Shown one piece after another: positions 1 to 9,056 of a stretch of DNA of 64,000 bases; position 1 is the stretch's first letter, and each line of letters begins with the position of its first letter. Made by a program: the position numbers and the translations under genes. This stretch comes from G963663315 sp963663315. Its GTDB lineage: Bacteria; Pseudomonadota; Gammaproteobacteria; Arenicellales; Poriferihabitantaceae. The DNA lies in the NCBI GenBank assembly GCA_963663315.1, contig OY760176.1, forward strand, positions 372,001 through 436,000, in the 5' to 3' direction. Under the pieces are notes generated by a model, which was not told the origin of the DNA, ran no database searches, and worked only from the letters and a program-made list of their open reading frames with translations.

Positions 1-2
1 GG

Positions 3-350
3 GAAGTATTCGTTCTGGACATGGGAGAATCGGTCAGAATCTATGACCTTGCGGTTAAAATGATCAAGCTGAGCGGGCTTGTCCTCAAGGATGCCGGGCA
101 TCTCAATGGCGACATCGAAATAGAATTTTCCGGATTGAGGCCAGGTGAGAAGCTGCATGAAGAATTGTTGATCGGCGGCAATGTGGCGACAACGCAACAT
201 GATCGAATCATGATGGCGAATGAAAGATTCCTGCCGTGGGAAAAGATACGGGAAAAGCTCGATCAACTGGAAACCCAGGTAAGGAAAGGAAATGCCGACC
301 AGATCAGGCAGACACTGGCATCCGTCGTCGAAGGCTATTCCGCCACCTGA
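3..350 (+). CDS. C-terminal end of a CapD/WbpM-type nucleoside-diphosphate-sugar dehydratase/epimerase (5' end outside window)
   Basis: The reading frame is open from base 3 and begins mid-protein with EVFVLDMGES, so only about the last 115 residues are present. The order 'DMGES.RI.DLA..MI.LSG' followed by GLRPGEKLHEELL and then a DRIMMANE-like segment is the usual C-terminal end of membrane-linked UDP-sugar 4,6-dehydratases of the CapD/WbpM/FlaA1 family. In that family these proteins make deoxy-amino sugars for O-antigen, capsule or glycan linkage. The catalytic part lies upstream of the window, so the exact activity cannot be read. The stop is a TGA eleven bases before a palindromic repeat. 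Confidence 0.85.
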   Translation, partial: EVFVLDMGESVRIYDLAVKMIKLSGLVLKDAGHLNGDIEIEFSGLRPGEKLHEELLIGGNVATTQHDRIMMANERFLPWEKIREKLDQLETQVRKGNADQIRQTLASVVEGYSAT

Positions 351-360
351 ATTTCGGTCC

Positions 361-387
361 GGACAACCACGGTGGGTTGTCCCTACG
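361..387. repeat. Palindromic repeat (REP-like), copy 1
   Basis: GGACAACC and GGTTGTCC form an 8-bp inverted repeat around a six-base loop, followed by CTACG. The same 27 bases, with one change in the loop, occur at 20103-20129, and a related palindrome occurs at 20051-20075. It sits right after the stop of the sugar dehydratase gene and could fold as a terminator-like stem, but no T-run follows. Confidence 0.7.
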
Positions 388-411
388 CGGCGAGCGTACT
401 GCAAGCGCGGA

Positions 412-1101
412 TTATCCTTTCCGGTAGATGCAGAACCAGCCTTCAGGCTGATTACCCTCATAGTAGTGATCCATTTCCAGACTCAGGCAGCGGAGTATGG
501 ACTGATTTTCCAGTTGTTCGAACATGTCGGCAAATCCCATGCTTTCCCATAGATCCTTGTGAACCGTGCAGGCAAGAATACCGGCGGGTTTCAGAATCCT
601 GCAAATTTCATTAAGTGGTTCAGGGCCGACATGACCATGAGTGAAGGTTCCCGACGAAATGACACAATCAAAGCTGTCGCTTTCATAGTCCAGCGGCAGG
701 TTGATATCGCCGACTTTCAGACCTTTATACAGCCCCTTGCGATTCGCCACAGCGACCATCTCCCAGGATAAATCGATGCCGTACAGGTTGGTATACCCCT
801 GTTCCATCAGCGCATATACGGTCAGACCCGTACCGCATCCAAGGTCGAGGATTTTCGCGTCCCTGTCATCGAGATGCGCCATCATTTTCGCTGCGATCAA
901 TCCGGGTGATGCATAATTCAACTCTCCGACCATTTGCTGATCGTATTCCTGTGCCCACTTTGCATAGAAAAGCTTCATGCTCTCCCTGTTTTGAAGGTTG
1001 TAGGCTTCAGTTACGAACTCTCCCGGGCCTGTAGCCATATTTCCGGGTTTTTCCTTCACTGCCTGGATTTCATTTTGGTCGGGGGATTCATTTTTTGTCA
1101 T
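412..1101 (-). CDS. Class I SAM-dependent methyltransferase
   Basis: 229 residues. A canonical SAM-binding motif I, DLGCGTG, lies at residues 86-92, followed by an acidic strand end (YGIDLS, motif II region), a DCVISSGTFTHGH motif IV-like segment and a 'LKPAGILACTVH' motif V region. These mark a Methyltransf_11/25-type fold. The substrate cannot be deduced. The ATG has an AGGA sequence about five bases upstream. It follows the EamA transporter gene by 11 bases on the same strand, so the two and the MFS gene above them probably form one transcript (MFS, EamA, methyltransferase). A methyltransferase that modifies a small molecule exported by these carriers is possible but speculative. Confidence 0.85.
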   Translation of the reverse strand: MTKNESPDQNEIQAVKEKPGNMATGPGEFVTEAYNLQNRESMKLFYAKWAQEYDQQMVGELNYASPGLIAAKMMAHLDDRDAKILDLGCGTGLTVYALMEQGYTNLYGIDLSWEMVAVANRKGLYKGLKVGDINLPLDYESDSFDCVISSGTFTHGHVGPEPLNEICRILKPAGILACTVHKDLWESMGFADMFEQLENQSILRCLSLEMDHYYEGNQPEGWFCIYRKG

Positions 1102-1112
1102 CGGATTCCTGC

Positions 1113-2015
1113 TCAGGATATATTCACGAGTGATTTATTGCCGGATTTCAGTACCATTACGACACCGATCACACAGGCAACGATTCCCATAATCGACACC
1201 AGCCCGAATGTCTCGTCGAAAAATATCCAGGCCTGAACCACCACAAAAGGCGGCACCAGGTAAAACAGCCCCGCCACTTTGCCTGCTTCTCCGGTGCGGA
1301 TCAACCACAGCAGGAGCATCGATGTGCCGACCGACAAAACCAGCACCAGCCATCCCATCGCCAGAATAAATGACATTGTCCAGTCGACATCGCGGGATTC
1401 CAGTGAAAATGCAAGAACGCACATGACCACGGTATTGATCAGGAACTGGAAGCAAACACTCGGTAACAGGTCATACCCTCCGCAGAATTTTTTCTGGTAA
1501 ACCGTGCCGGCGGAGATAGCAATCAATGCAACCGTTGAGAAAACCAGTCCGGGGTAATTGATGGCCCCGGTGTCAATGTCCTGTTGGCCGATGACAATGG
1601 TGACCCCGATAAACCCCAGGATCAACCCGGCAATTTTGATCCGGGTAATGGATTCGCCCAGCCAGCGGGTCGCCATAAATACCGTTACAAGGGGTTGCAT
1701 GCCGATCACGATTGCAGTCATCGAAGAAGGCAGCCCTATCTTGATCGCACTAAAAACACCTCCAAGGTAAACACAGTGGATCAGCATGGCGACCACCGCC
1801 ATGTGGCCGTAGTCAACCATCCGCTTTGGCCAGGTCACATCGAAAAACGGAACCAGTGAGAACAATAGCAGAGTCGCGAGCAGCATTCTGATGCCGAGAA
1901 AAGTGAATGGCTCGGCACTCGGCAAGCCGAATTTCGCACTGATAAAACCGGTACTCCACAGGAATACGAACAACAGCGGAAGTCCTGTTCTTATGGCATG
2001 GCTTCGAAATGACAT
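1113..2015 (-). CDS. EamA/DMT-family transporter
   Basis: About 300 residues and ten predicted membrane segments arranged as two EamA repeats. The first starts 'LFVFLWSTGFISAKFGLP', the classic EamA opening, and the second half repeats the pattern after about residue 150. Members export or import amino acids, metabolites and drugs across the inner membrane; the substrate here is unknown. I chose the ATG at 2015 because AGGA precedes it and the first membrane segment follows shortly. The frame also stays open to a TTG at 2072, which would add 19 hydrophilic residues with no convincing ribosome site. It lies in a minus-strand group between an MFS gene and a methyltransferase. Confidence 0.85.
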   Translation of the reverse strand: MSFRSHAIRTGLPLLFVFLWSTGFISAKFGLPSAEPFTFLGIRMLLATLLLFSLVPFFDVTWPKRMVDYGHMAVVAMLIHCVYLGGVFSAIKIGLPSSMTAIVIGMQPLVTVFMATRWLGESITRIKIAGLILGFIGVTIVIGQQDIDTGAINYPGLVFSTVALIAISAGTVYQKKFCGGYDLLPSVCFQFLINTVVMCVLAFSLESRDVDWTMSFILAMGWLVLVLSVGTSMLLLWLIRTGEAGKVAGLFYLVPPFVVVQAWIFFDETFGLVSIMGIVACVIGVVMVLKSGNKSLVNIS

Positions 2016-2075
2016 ATTCCTGGGCTGGATTCGGATAAACGGGTCATTCTTGTCAGTGGAGACGGAAATCAATTC

Positions 2076-3290
2076 TCACTTGTTTCGACGCAGTAATTTG
2101 CCGATAGTGAATGAGGTGCGGGGGATATAGGCATAGCTGGTTCGGTCAACTTTGGTTGGACGGATTCGCATTCGGGACAGACTGAATATGACCAGTAGAA
2201 TGTGAGCAATGGCCATGAATACGAATAATGCCGAGGGTCCGAATTTTTCGATCAGACTGGCAGTAACCAACGGGCTGAAAATTGCACCGATACCGTATAT
2301 GAATATCAGCGAGGCATTCACCTCAATGGCGCTCTCAGGACCGACGAAATCATTGGTGTGGGCTGCGGATACCGAGAAAATGGGGAAAGTCGTAATTCCG
2401 AACAGGATCGCACCTGTAAAAATGGCCCAGAGCGCCACCGAGCTGGTCACCGCTATCACACCGCACACGACCACGCTGCCGGCGGACAGGGCAATCAACA
2501 CCCATCTGCGATCATATTTGTCCGCCAGCCAGCCGACCGGAAATTGCGCCAGAGCCCCTCCCAGGAGTACGGTTGCCAGAAAATAACCGATTTGTTGCGC
2601 ACTTAACCCCACTTCCTGTCCGTAGATCGGGCCGACCATCCGAAAGGACGATGTAGTGACGCCCGCAACCACGACTCCGGCCACTCCAAGCGGGGAAATC
2701 AGCGCCGTCTTGATCGGCCTCAATCTGGGTGCGGGAGGAATGTCGGGCTGATTCAGTTTGGTCAATGTCAGCGGAAACAGGCAGGCACAGCAAAGTATCG
2801 CCAACAGATTGTAGGAAATATAGGAGGCTGGTTCCAATACCGCGATCATCAACTGGGCGCCGGACGACGCTATGATATCTACAGCCCGGTATACACCCAT
2901 CACCCGCCCACGCGACTGATTGGTTACCTTGGACTGCATCCACGCCTCGACGACGGTGTAACATCCCGCGATACACAATCCGGTCATGACACGCAACCCT
3001 GACCACAACCAGGGATCCGTATATATCGGATGGGCGACGGCGCCGATAGCGCCACATGCAGCGAAGGCTGCAAACCCGCGCGCATGACCCACAGACCCCA
3101 AAAGTCTTGGCGCCCACCAGCAGCCGACAAAGAACCCGAGAAAGTGGGCAGAACCGAGAATACCTATCTGGGTTTTGGTAAAGCCGAGTACAAGACCCGA
3201 CAGCGCATCCAATGGACCGATTGACCCGGAACCCAACTGCAACAGGGTGATCGACAGAAAAAGTGCGGCGAAGGAGATAAGCAAACGCAT
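2076..3290 (-). CDS. MFS transporter (YcaD-like)
   Basis: 404 residues with about twelve hydrophobic segments. After segment 2 the protein has 'GFFVGCWWAPRLLGSVGHARGF', and a second-half motif 'GWLADKYDRRW' matches the MFS loop signature (GxLaDrxgRR). The overall look is that of the YcaD/UMF group of major-facilitator exporters, whose substrates are mostly undefined. It is the first gene of a probable minus-strand operon (MFS, EamA, methyltransferase). Its promoter should lie in the 80 bases shared with the divergent acyl-CoA ligase remnant. Confidence 0.85.
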   Translation of the reverse strand: MRLLISFAALFLSITLLQLGSGSIGPLDALSGLVLGFTKTQIGILGSAHFLGFFVGCWWAPRLLGSVGHARGFAAFAACGAIGAVAHPIYTDPWLWSGLRVMTGLCIAGCYTVVEAWMQSKVTNQSRGRVMGVYRAVDIIASSGAQLMIAVLEPASYISYNLLAILCCACLFPLTLTKLNQPDIPPAPRLRPIKTALISPLGVAGVVVAGVTTSSFRMVGPIYGQEVGLSAQQIGYFLATVLLGGALAQFPVGWLADKYDRRWVLIALSAGSVVVCGVIAVTSSVALWAIFTGAILFGITTFPIFSVSAAHTNDFVGPESAIEVNASLIFIYGIGAIFSPLVTASLIEKFGPSALFVFMAIAHILLVIFSLSRMRIRPTKVDRTSYAYIPRTSFTIGKLLRRNK

Positions 3291-3318
3291 CTTATGCAGA
3301 CAGGTAAAATTTGTATTG

Positions 3319-3338
3319 GACTATACATATATATAGTC
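3319..3338. promoter_or_regulatory. Inverted repeat in divergent promoter region
   Basis: GACTATA and TATAGTC form a perfect 7-bp inverted repeat around six A/T bases. It lies in the 80-bp A+T-rich gap between the MFS gene and the divergent acyl-CoA ligase remnant. The position and symmetry suggest an operator for a dimeric regulator, but no regulator gene is adjacent and the A+T content makes chance symmetry possible. Confidence 0.35.
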
Positions 3339-3370
3339 AGGGGTAAAGTTAAAACTATAAAATCCTGACA

Positions 3371-4333
3371 ATGAAAAAACAGACCGCCAGCAGCGCTTAC
3401 TCGTATCCATTATTGATAAGGCGCTTGCTTGATGCCGCATTGGTGGTTTCGCCTGACCAGGAGATCGTGAGCGGCGACCTGTGCAGATACAGCTACCGCA
3501 CCTTTCGACAGCGCATTGCACGACTGGCAAGCGGTCTTACCTCCTCGGGCATTGAACAGGGAGATACGGTCGCAGTCATGGATTGGGACAGCCACCGATA
3601 TCTGGAATGCTTTTTCGGTGTGCCGATGATGGGCGCAGTGCTGCATACCATCAACATCCGGCTCTCGCCAGAACAGATTCTGTATACCATTAATCATGCC
3701 GAGGACGATATCATTCTGGTTCACTCGGATTTCATTCAGATCATCAACCGGATTTATGATCGAATCGTACATCCTGTGCCTCTGGTCGAATTGCGTGTAG
3801 TCGATGAAAACATGAATGACCTGCCGATAGATGAAAAGACCACCGGAGAAGTGGTTATTCGCACACCCTGGCTGACGCAGGGTTACACCGGAGATGCGGA
3901 AGGGTCTGACCAGTTGTGGCAGGGCAATTACCTCCATACCGGAGATGTCGGTTATATCGACGGCACAGGGTCCTTGCGGATAACCGACCGGATGAAGGAC
4001 GTGATCAAATCCGGGGGCGAATGGATTTCTTCACTGCAGCTTGAAAATATCGCATCACAATGTGAAGGAGTGGGCGAAGTGGCTGCAATAGGTATACCCG
4101 ACCAACGCTGGGGAGAACGCCCCCTTCTGATCGTCACGAGATCTCCCGAATGTGCCCGGAAAGTCAGTGCTGAAGATATTAAAAATGCAATACGTGTCTG
4201 TGTAGACAACGGAAATTTATCCCGGTGGGCCGTGCCCGAGCGAGTTGAATTTGTTGATGCCATCGAAAAAACCAGTGTCGGAAAGCTGGACAAGAAGACC
4301 TTGCGGGCACTATATTCCCGTCCGGTTGAATAA
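3371..4333 (+). pseudogene. Acyl-CoA ligase (AMP-binding family) with a large in-frame internal deletion
   Basis: 320 residues against about 540 for medium-chain acyl-CoA ligases of the AlkK type. Residues 1 to about 120 match the family N-terminus (YRTFRQRIARLASGL, GDTVAVMDWDSHRYLE, 'LHTINIRLSPEQILYTINHAEDD'). After about residue 130 the sequence jumps to VPLVELRVVDENM, which normally follows some 220 residues later. Downstream motifs are intact: YLHTGDVGYID, DRMKDVIKSGGEW and GKLDKKTLR. The missing part contains the TSGTTGxPKG phosphate loop and the YGxTE motif, so the protein should not adenylate a substrate. The frame is still open end to end. The next gene is also broken, which supports decay of the whole group. 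A functional minimal protein is unlikely but not excluded. Confidence 0.8.
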
Positions 4334-4377
4334 ACCCCATAACCTGAAGTCTCCACCTGATCCATCTATACTTATTC

Positions 4378-5290
4378 ATGACCAGCCACCAAATGAGCGG
4401 GGTGATCACCCCGATCCTGACCCCCTTCAACGATGATCTCAGCTTCAATTGTGAACTGTATCTGCGGCACGCCCACTGGTTGTTGCAGCAGGGCATGCAT
4501 TACCTCTCCCCCTTTGGCACGACAGGCGAAGCGCTCAGCCTGACAGCCGATGAGAGAATCAGTGCCCTGGATGTGTTGATCAATGGTGGTATCGACCCGG
4601 CAAGACTGATGCCGGGAGTGGGGTTGTGCAACTTAAGCGACACAAAAAAACTCTGCCTTCACGCGGTTGACAGAGAGTGTGCCGCAGTGATGGCCTTGCC
4701 GCAAGAATGCCAGCGATGAGGGGCTGCATGTCTATTTTTCCCGATTGATCGAAAAGGTTGATCATCCCGGACTTCGAATATGCCTGTATCATATTCCGCC
4801 GATGGCGGGTATTGGCTTCACTCCTTCCCTGGCAGGTCGGCTGGCAACGGATTTCCCGGAAACCGTGGTGGCTTATAAAGACAGTTCCGGTGATTTTGAA
4901 AACACCCGGGCAGTGATTGCGGCCGCACCTGATATTGCAGTGTTCCCCGGAGCGGAATTTCTTCGTCCAGGCCTCGAAAACGGAGCGGCGGGGTGCATCT
5001 CCGCAACCTGTAATGTCAACCCCGCCGGAATCCGCGAGGTATTTGATATTGCCACAGGTGAAATAGTGGCAGACCTGGATCGGGCAGAGGCTGAAATGAA
5101 AAGCATAAGAAAACTGATTGAAGGCTATGTGCCCATTCCCGCCATGAAGGGATTGCTGGCTGTGCGACGATCCGACGAACGATGGCGAAATGTGAGGCCG
5201 CCACTGCTGCCTTCCTCATTTGAGAAAACCACGAACCTGATCGCCAATCTGGCAGGACGGTTGCCTGACCTTCAGGAAACAAATAAATGA
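4378..5290 (+). pseudogene. DapA-family (dihydrodipicolinate synthase/N-acetylneuraminate lyase) aldolase, frameshifted
   Basis: Two adjacent open segments in different frames make one family member of about 300 residues. The first (4378-4719) carries the N-terminal strand 'GVITPILTPFNDD' and the pyruvate-binding GTTGE. The second resumes at about 4704 with KNASDEGLHVYFSRLIE and carries YHIPP and AYKDSSGD with the Schiff-base lysine. At the join 'VMALP' runs straight into 'KNASDE', whereas the family has PPFYYK between them, so a deletion of about 11 bases near 4700 would explain the shift. The family condenses or splits pyruvate-type substrates. The 3' end overlaps the BKACE start as ATGA, a remnant of operon structure. 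Confidence 0.8.
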
Positions 5291-6162
5291 ATAATCAAGT
5301 CATACTGACATGTGCAGTCACCGGAGGCCATGACAATCAGGCCAAACATCCGGATTACCCGATCACGCCACAGCAGATTGCGAATGATTGTATTGCAGTC
5401 GGCAGGGCGGGCGCTGCCATTGCCCACATCCATGTGCGCGATCCCCAAACCGGTATGCGCTCGGGTGATCCCGCACTGTTCAGCGAAGTATTCGACCGGA
5501 TAAAGGACTCCGGGAGCGATATCCTGATAAACCTGACCACCAGTGAAGGCGCCCGGTTTACCCCCGGCAGTGGGGATGCAAAAGTCGGCGGATCAGGGAC
5601 CACGCTGGTTCAACCTCTTGACCGACTGCATCATATCGAAGCGTTGAAGCCTGATATCTGTACCCTGGATGTCGGCACATTCAATTTTGGTGAGGTGGTA
5701 TTCATGAATACCCCGCAGCACCTTCGAATCATGGCCGGGCGGATCAGGGAACTTGGGGTCAAGCCGGAACTGGAGGTATTTGAACCCGGACATATCATGT
5801 TTGCCCATCAACTGATTCGTGAGGGGTTGATCGATAGTCCTTCGATGTTTCAGATCTGTCTGGGCATTCCCCATGCCGCACCTGCGACGCCGGAGATTCT
5901 GACGGTGATGAAAGACCTGCTGCCCGAAAATGCGAACTGGAGCGCTTTTGGCATTTCCCGGTCAGAATTCGATATAGTGGCCCAGGCGGCATCCCGGAAC
6001 GGCAATTGCAGGGTGGGCCTGGAGGACAACCTTTACCTGAGCAGAGGCAGGTTTGCGACCAACGTTGAACTGGTTGAACGGGCAGTCAGGATAATCCGCG
6101 AAACCGGGCGGGAACCTGCAACCCCGACCCAGGCTGCTGTGATTCTGGGAATTACCCGCTAG
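5287..6162 (+). CDS. BKACE family beta-keto acid cleavage enzyme (DUF849)
   Basis: 291 residues, the normal length of the family. Enzymes of this group condense a beta-keto acid with acetyl-CoA, giving acetoacetate and a new CoA ester, as in lysine fermentation and carnitine breakdown. Visible signatures are 'ILTCAVTGG' at the N-terminus, the zinc-binding HIHVRDP (histidines at about 47 and 49) and GLEDN near the C-terminus, whose glutamate is the third metal ligand. The ATG overlaps the aldolase stop by four bases. The two genes before it are broken, so this is the only apparently intact member of the group. Its substrate is unknown. Confidence 0.88.
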   Translation: MNNQVILTCAVTGGHDNQAKHPDYPITPQQIANDCIAVGRAGAAIAHIHVRDPQTGMRSGDPALFSEVFDRIKDSGSDILINLTTSEGARFTPGSGDAKVGGSGTTLVQPLDRLHHIEALKPDICTLDVGTFNFGEVVFMNTPQHLRIMAGRIRELGVKPELEVFEPGHIMFAHQLIREGLIDSPSMFQICLGIPHAAPATPEILTVMKDLLPENANWSAFGISRSEFDIVAQAASRNGNCRVGLEDNLYLSRGRFATNVELVERAVRIIRETGREPATPTQAAVILGITR

Positions 6163-6210
6163 TACCGTCGATCGCAGGTCTGTTTGCAGCCAGCAGCCAG
6201 GGCTTAAGGA

Positions 6211-8100
6211 TCAGCCCTTTCCGCGCCATGGGATTGAGCGCTTGATCACCCAGCGCATGACCATGTCAAACATCAATCCAAGCATGCCCAGCAGGATAAT
6301 CGTCACCCAGATAATTTCGTAATCCGATTGCTTGCGGGCCACATTTTCGACGAAACCGATACCTGTGGTTCCGGCGAGCATTTCGGCAGCGACCAGTGTT
6401 CCCCAGCAAACTCCGATGGCTATTCTGATTCCGGTCAGGATTTCAGGCAGTGAGTTGGGCAGGATGACCTGACGGAGAATCTGCATTCTGGATGCGCCCA
6501 GTGAGTGTGCAGCGTGAATCTTGGACAACTGGGTGCCGGTGGCTCCGGTTCTTGCCGAGATCACCATAATCGCGAAGGCAACCATAAACAGCAGGAAGAT
6601 TTTCCCGTCATCCTGGATACCGAATATGGTCAGGATCAGGGGTGCCCAGGCCAGCGGCGGTACCGGTCGGTAAAGCTCGACCAGGGGGTCAAAATAACCT
6701 TTGGCGAAACGCGAGAGCCCCATGAATAATCCAAGTGGTACCCCCGCGACTATGCCAAAGAACAGCCCGGCCAATACACGAAGTACCGAGTCCCAGACAT
6801 GTCCGGTCGGCACCGGAAAGGATATCGAGGGATAGTTGCCTGTAACAAAGTTGTACACCTTGTTCTTGAAATTGTTTTCGACCTGGCCATCGTTATTATG
6901 CCGGGCATATTGTCCGGGGATCAGATCGGCAATCCAGTCGGGGACAATGAAGGCAATCATCTCCGAAACGGGCTTCATTTTAACCCAGAGCAATGGGAAT
7001 CCTTTGTAACCCTCAGCAGGGTTGGCCAATCGCAAAAAGGTAAACAGGGTGTCCGAAGGTTTTGGCAGCCACCGTCCCGAGCCTTGCTCAGAGCAGGCTT
7101 TGTTGCCTGCAAGAACTTCGCCGCCCGGCATGGCCAGGGCATTGATGTAATACAATGAACCCTGTTGTTCCTTCTGTGCCTCGTCCAGGCTGATCAGAGC
7201 GGTTTCAACAGGTAGAGTCAGAGCGGCAGGAAATATCCTGCCATCATCAATCCGGTTGTAGATTTTACTGATTTGTTTATGCAGTTCCTTGCGTGCCGCG
7301 ATCTGGCCTTCATTTCCAGTCTGATCGATCTCGAAAGAAACGATTCGCAGTTTCAGATTTTCGAGGAGACGGGTGATTTCCACTCCATTATTTTTGATCT
7401 TGCCATAGTCTGCGGCGATCTGCGACATCACTACACTGGCCGCGTCGAACTTGCGTCCACGATCCGTCATCGGCAGTGTCGGAATTTCGGTGGTGGATTC
7501 ACCCCACCCTGGTTGTGCAAGCGCTTTTGCCTGCATGGCTTCATCGACCGGTCCGGGATAGTCTGCGGAGGTCAGGTTACTGGCAAGCTGATCTATCCGC
7601 GCTGCGATATCACCGAACCTGCCCGCTGTGGCCGGATCGACGATTGCGGGGTCGGCGTGGGCCGCGATTGCGGCGCGCATGTCATTGATGATTTCTTCAA
7701 GTTCCTGACGGTCGTTCTGATTGAAATTGGTCCGCTCAAGGGTGGATTCCAGCAAGTTGATCTGGATGTAATCCCGGTGTATGAGTTCGGTTCCCAACAG
7801 TAGCCGATTATCCAGCGGATAAACCGACCTGATCGGGTTGGCCGCCCGCGTCAGTTTTGCCACCTGGCACAGTTCGTTTCCTGCCTTGGGGAAGTACGAT
7901 CTGGCTGCATCCCATGAGAAATAAAACCAGACGAGCAATATGCTTGATACTCCGGCAAGTACCCAATGCCAGCCACCCAGCGCTCTGACCGGGTTTCCAA
8001 AAACAGCATCCGTTCTCTCGGTTTTAATCAGCCTCTGGCCGTAAAAAATCGACCAGATCAATGCACTAATGAGTGCGATAAAAAGAATGCCAACGACCAT
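6211..8100 (-). CDS. tauC: ABC transporter permease of the taurine/nitrate type (TauC-like) with a large N-terminal periplasmic domain
   Basis: 629 residues against about 275 for classic TauC. The last 200 residues are the usual BPD_transp_1 core, with 'EILTGIRIAIGVCWGTLVAAEM' preceded by the ATPase-contact loop HAAHSLGASRMQILRQVILP. Before it come two hydrophobic segments near residues 3-20 and 45-65 and then about 300 mostly polar residues (roughly 66-380), predicted to lie in the periplasm. The gene follows the ATPase gene on the same strand with 43 bases between. By its partners it should move taurine or a related sulfonate inward. The extra domain is uncharacterised here and may bind substrate or the binding protein. 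Confidence 0.85.
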   Translation of the reverse strand: MVVGILFIALISALIWSIFYGQRLIKTERTDAVFGNPVRALGGWHWVLAGVSSILLVWFYFSWDAARSYFPKAGNELCQVAKLTRAANPIRSVYPLDNRLLLGTELIHRDYIQINLLESTLERTNFNQNDRQELEEIINDMRAAIAAHADPAIVDPATAGRFGDIAARIDQLASNLTSADYPGPVDEAMQAKALAQPGWGESTTEIPTLPMTDRGRKFDAASVVMSQIAADYGKIKNNGVEITRLLENLKLRIVSFEIDQTGNEGQIAARKELHKQISKIYNRIDDGRIFPAALTLPVETALISLDEAQKEQQGSLYYINALAMPGGEVLAGNKACSEQGSGRWLPKPSDTLFTFLRLANPAEGYKGFPLLWVKMKPVSEMIAFIVPDWIADLIPGQYARHNNDGQVENNFKNKVYNFVTGNYPSISFPVPTGHVWDSVLRVLAGLFFGIVAGVPLGLFMGLSRFAKGYFDPLVELYRPVPPLAWAPLILTIFGIQDDGKIFLLFMVAFAIMVISARTGATGTQLSKIHAAHSLGASRMQILRQVILPNSLPEILTGIRIAIGVCWGTLVAAEMLAGTTGIGFVENVARKQSDYEIIWVTIILLGMLGLMFDMVMRWVIKRSIPWRGKG

Positions 8101-8143
8101 GATTGATGTCTTTTGTAGTGGTTGTAAATAAATGATGCCGTGG

Positions 8144-8947
8144 TCAGGCCGTGTCTGTCTTGCCCATGATCTCTTCTTCCATATTCCAGATCATCGACAG
8201 AATTTCTTCTCTGGTTTCAATGAACGGGGCACTGTTCTTGATTTCACGGGAATCTCCGATCAATCCCTGCTCGGCAAACGGCAACCGGTATTCCTTGTGC
8301 AATCGCCCGGGTCGGGGCGCCATTACAAACAATCTCTCGCCGAGCAGCAATGCTTCTTCAACGGAGTGAGTGATGATCATGATGGTTTTTCCGGTTTCCT
8401 TCCAGATCTTCAATACCAGTGTCTGCATTTTTTCCCGTGTCAGGGCATCCAGCGCCCCCAGTGGCTCATCCATCAGGATCAGGTCCGGGTTATTGATCAG
8501 ACAACGAGCCAGAGCGATACGTTGTTGCATTCCGCCAGACAGTTGGTAGGTGGGAGTATCCCCAAAACCCTGCAGGCCGACAATTTCCAGCCATTCCTCT
8601 ACTTTTTTTGCCGTTTCGGCCGGGTCTGCCTTTTTCATTCTCAACCCGAAATTGACGTTTTCTTCAACCGTGAGCCATTCGAACAGCGCACCCTGCTGAA
8701 AAACCATGCCGCGGTCAACGCCCGGTCCGTCTATTTCCGACTCGCCAAGTTGAACCGAGCCGCCGGTTGGCATCAAAAATCCGGCTACGATGTTGAGCAA
8801 GGTCGTTTTGCCGCATCCGGATGGTCCGAGTACGGACAGGAGTTCTCCTTTCTTCAAGGTGAACGTCACATCCTTCAAGGCATGGACGCTGCCACCTTTT
8901 GGCATGTTGAACACCATATTGAGATTATCGGAAATCAAATCACTCAT
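8144..8947 (-). CDS. tauB: ABC transporter ATP-binding protein, taurine/nitrate type (TauB-like)
   Basis: 267 residues. Walker A GPSGCGKTT, signature LSGGMQQR and Walker B LILMDEP are all present, as is the H-loop 'IITHSVEEA', so the ATPase should be active. It energises uptake through the neighbouring TauC-like permease. I start at the ATG at 8947 (MSDLIS); a TTG two codons further up is also in frame. A strong hairpin lies between this gene and tauA at 8993-9031, so this gene is probably transcribed by read-through from tauA. Confidence 0.9.
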   Translation of the reverse strand: MSDLISDNLNMVFNMPKGGSVHALKDVTFTLKKGELLSVLGPSGCGKTTLLNIVAGFLMPTGGSVQLGESEIDGPGVDRGMVFQQGALFEWLTVEENVNFGLRMKKADPAETAKKVEEWLEIVGLQGFGDTPTYQLSGGMQQRIALARCLINNPDLILMDEPLGALDALTREKMQTLVLKIWKETGKTIMIITHSVEEALLLGERLFVMAPRPGRLHKEYRLPFAEQGLIGDSREIKNSAPFIETREEILSMIWNMEEEIMGKTDTA

Positions 8948-8992
8948 AGTCAATCACACATAAATTGGGATACCACTCGCAAGTGCATGAAA

Positions 8993-9031
8993 GAGGGCAG
9001 GTCACAGCATGAATACGGTGAACCTGCCCTC
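8993..9031 (-). promoter_or_regulatory. Intercistronic hairpin between tauA and tauB
   Basis: GAGGGCAGGT and ACCTGCCCTC form a perfect 10-bp stem around about 19 bases. It lies in the 110-base gap after the binding-protein gene. Read on the minus strand it is followed only by a short T tract, so it looks more like an RNA stabiliser or weak attenuator than a full terminator. Such a stem would make tauA mRNA more abundant than the mRNA for tauBC. Confidence 0.6.
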
Positions 9032-9056
9032 TCAAGGTCGGTACAAACGGTTAAGG

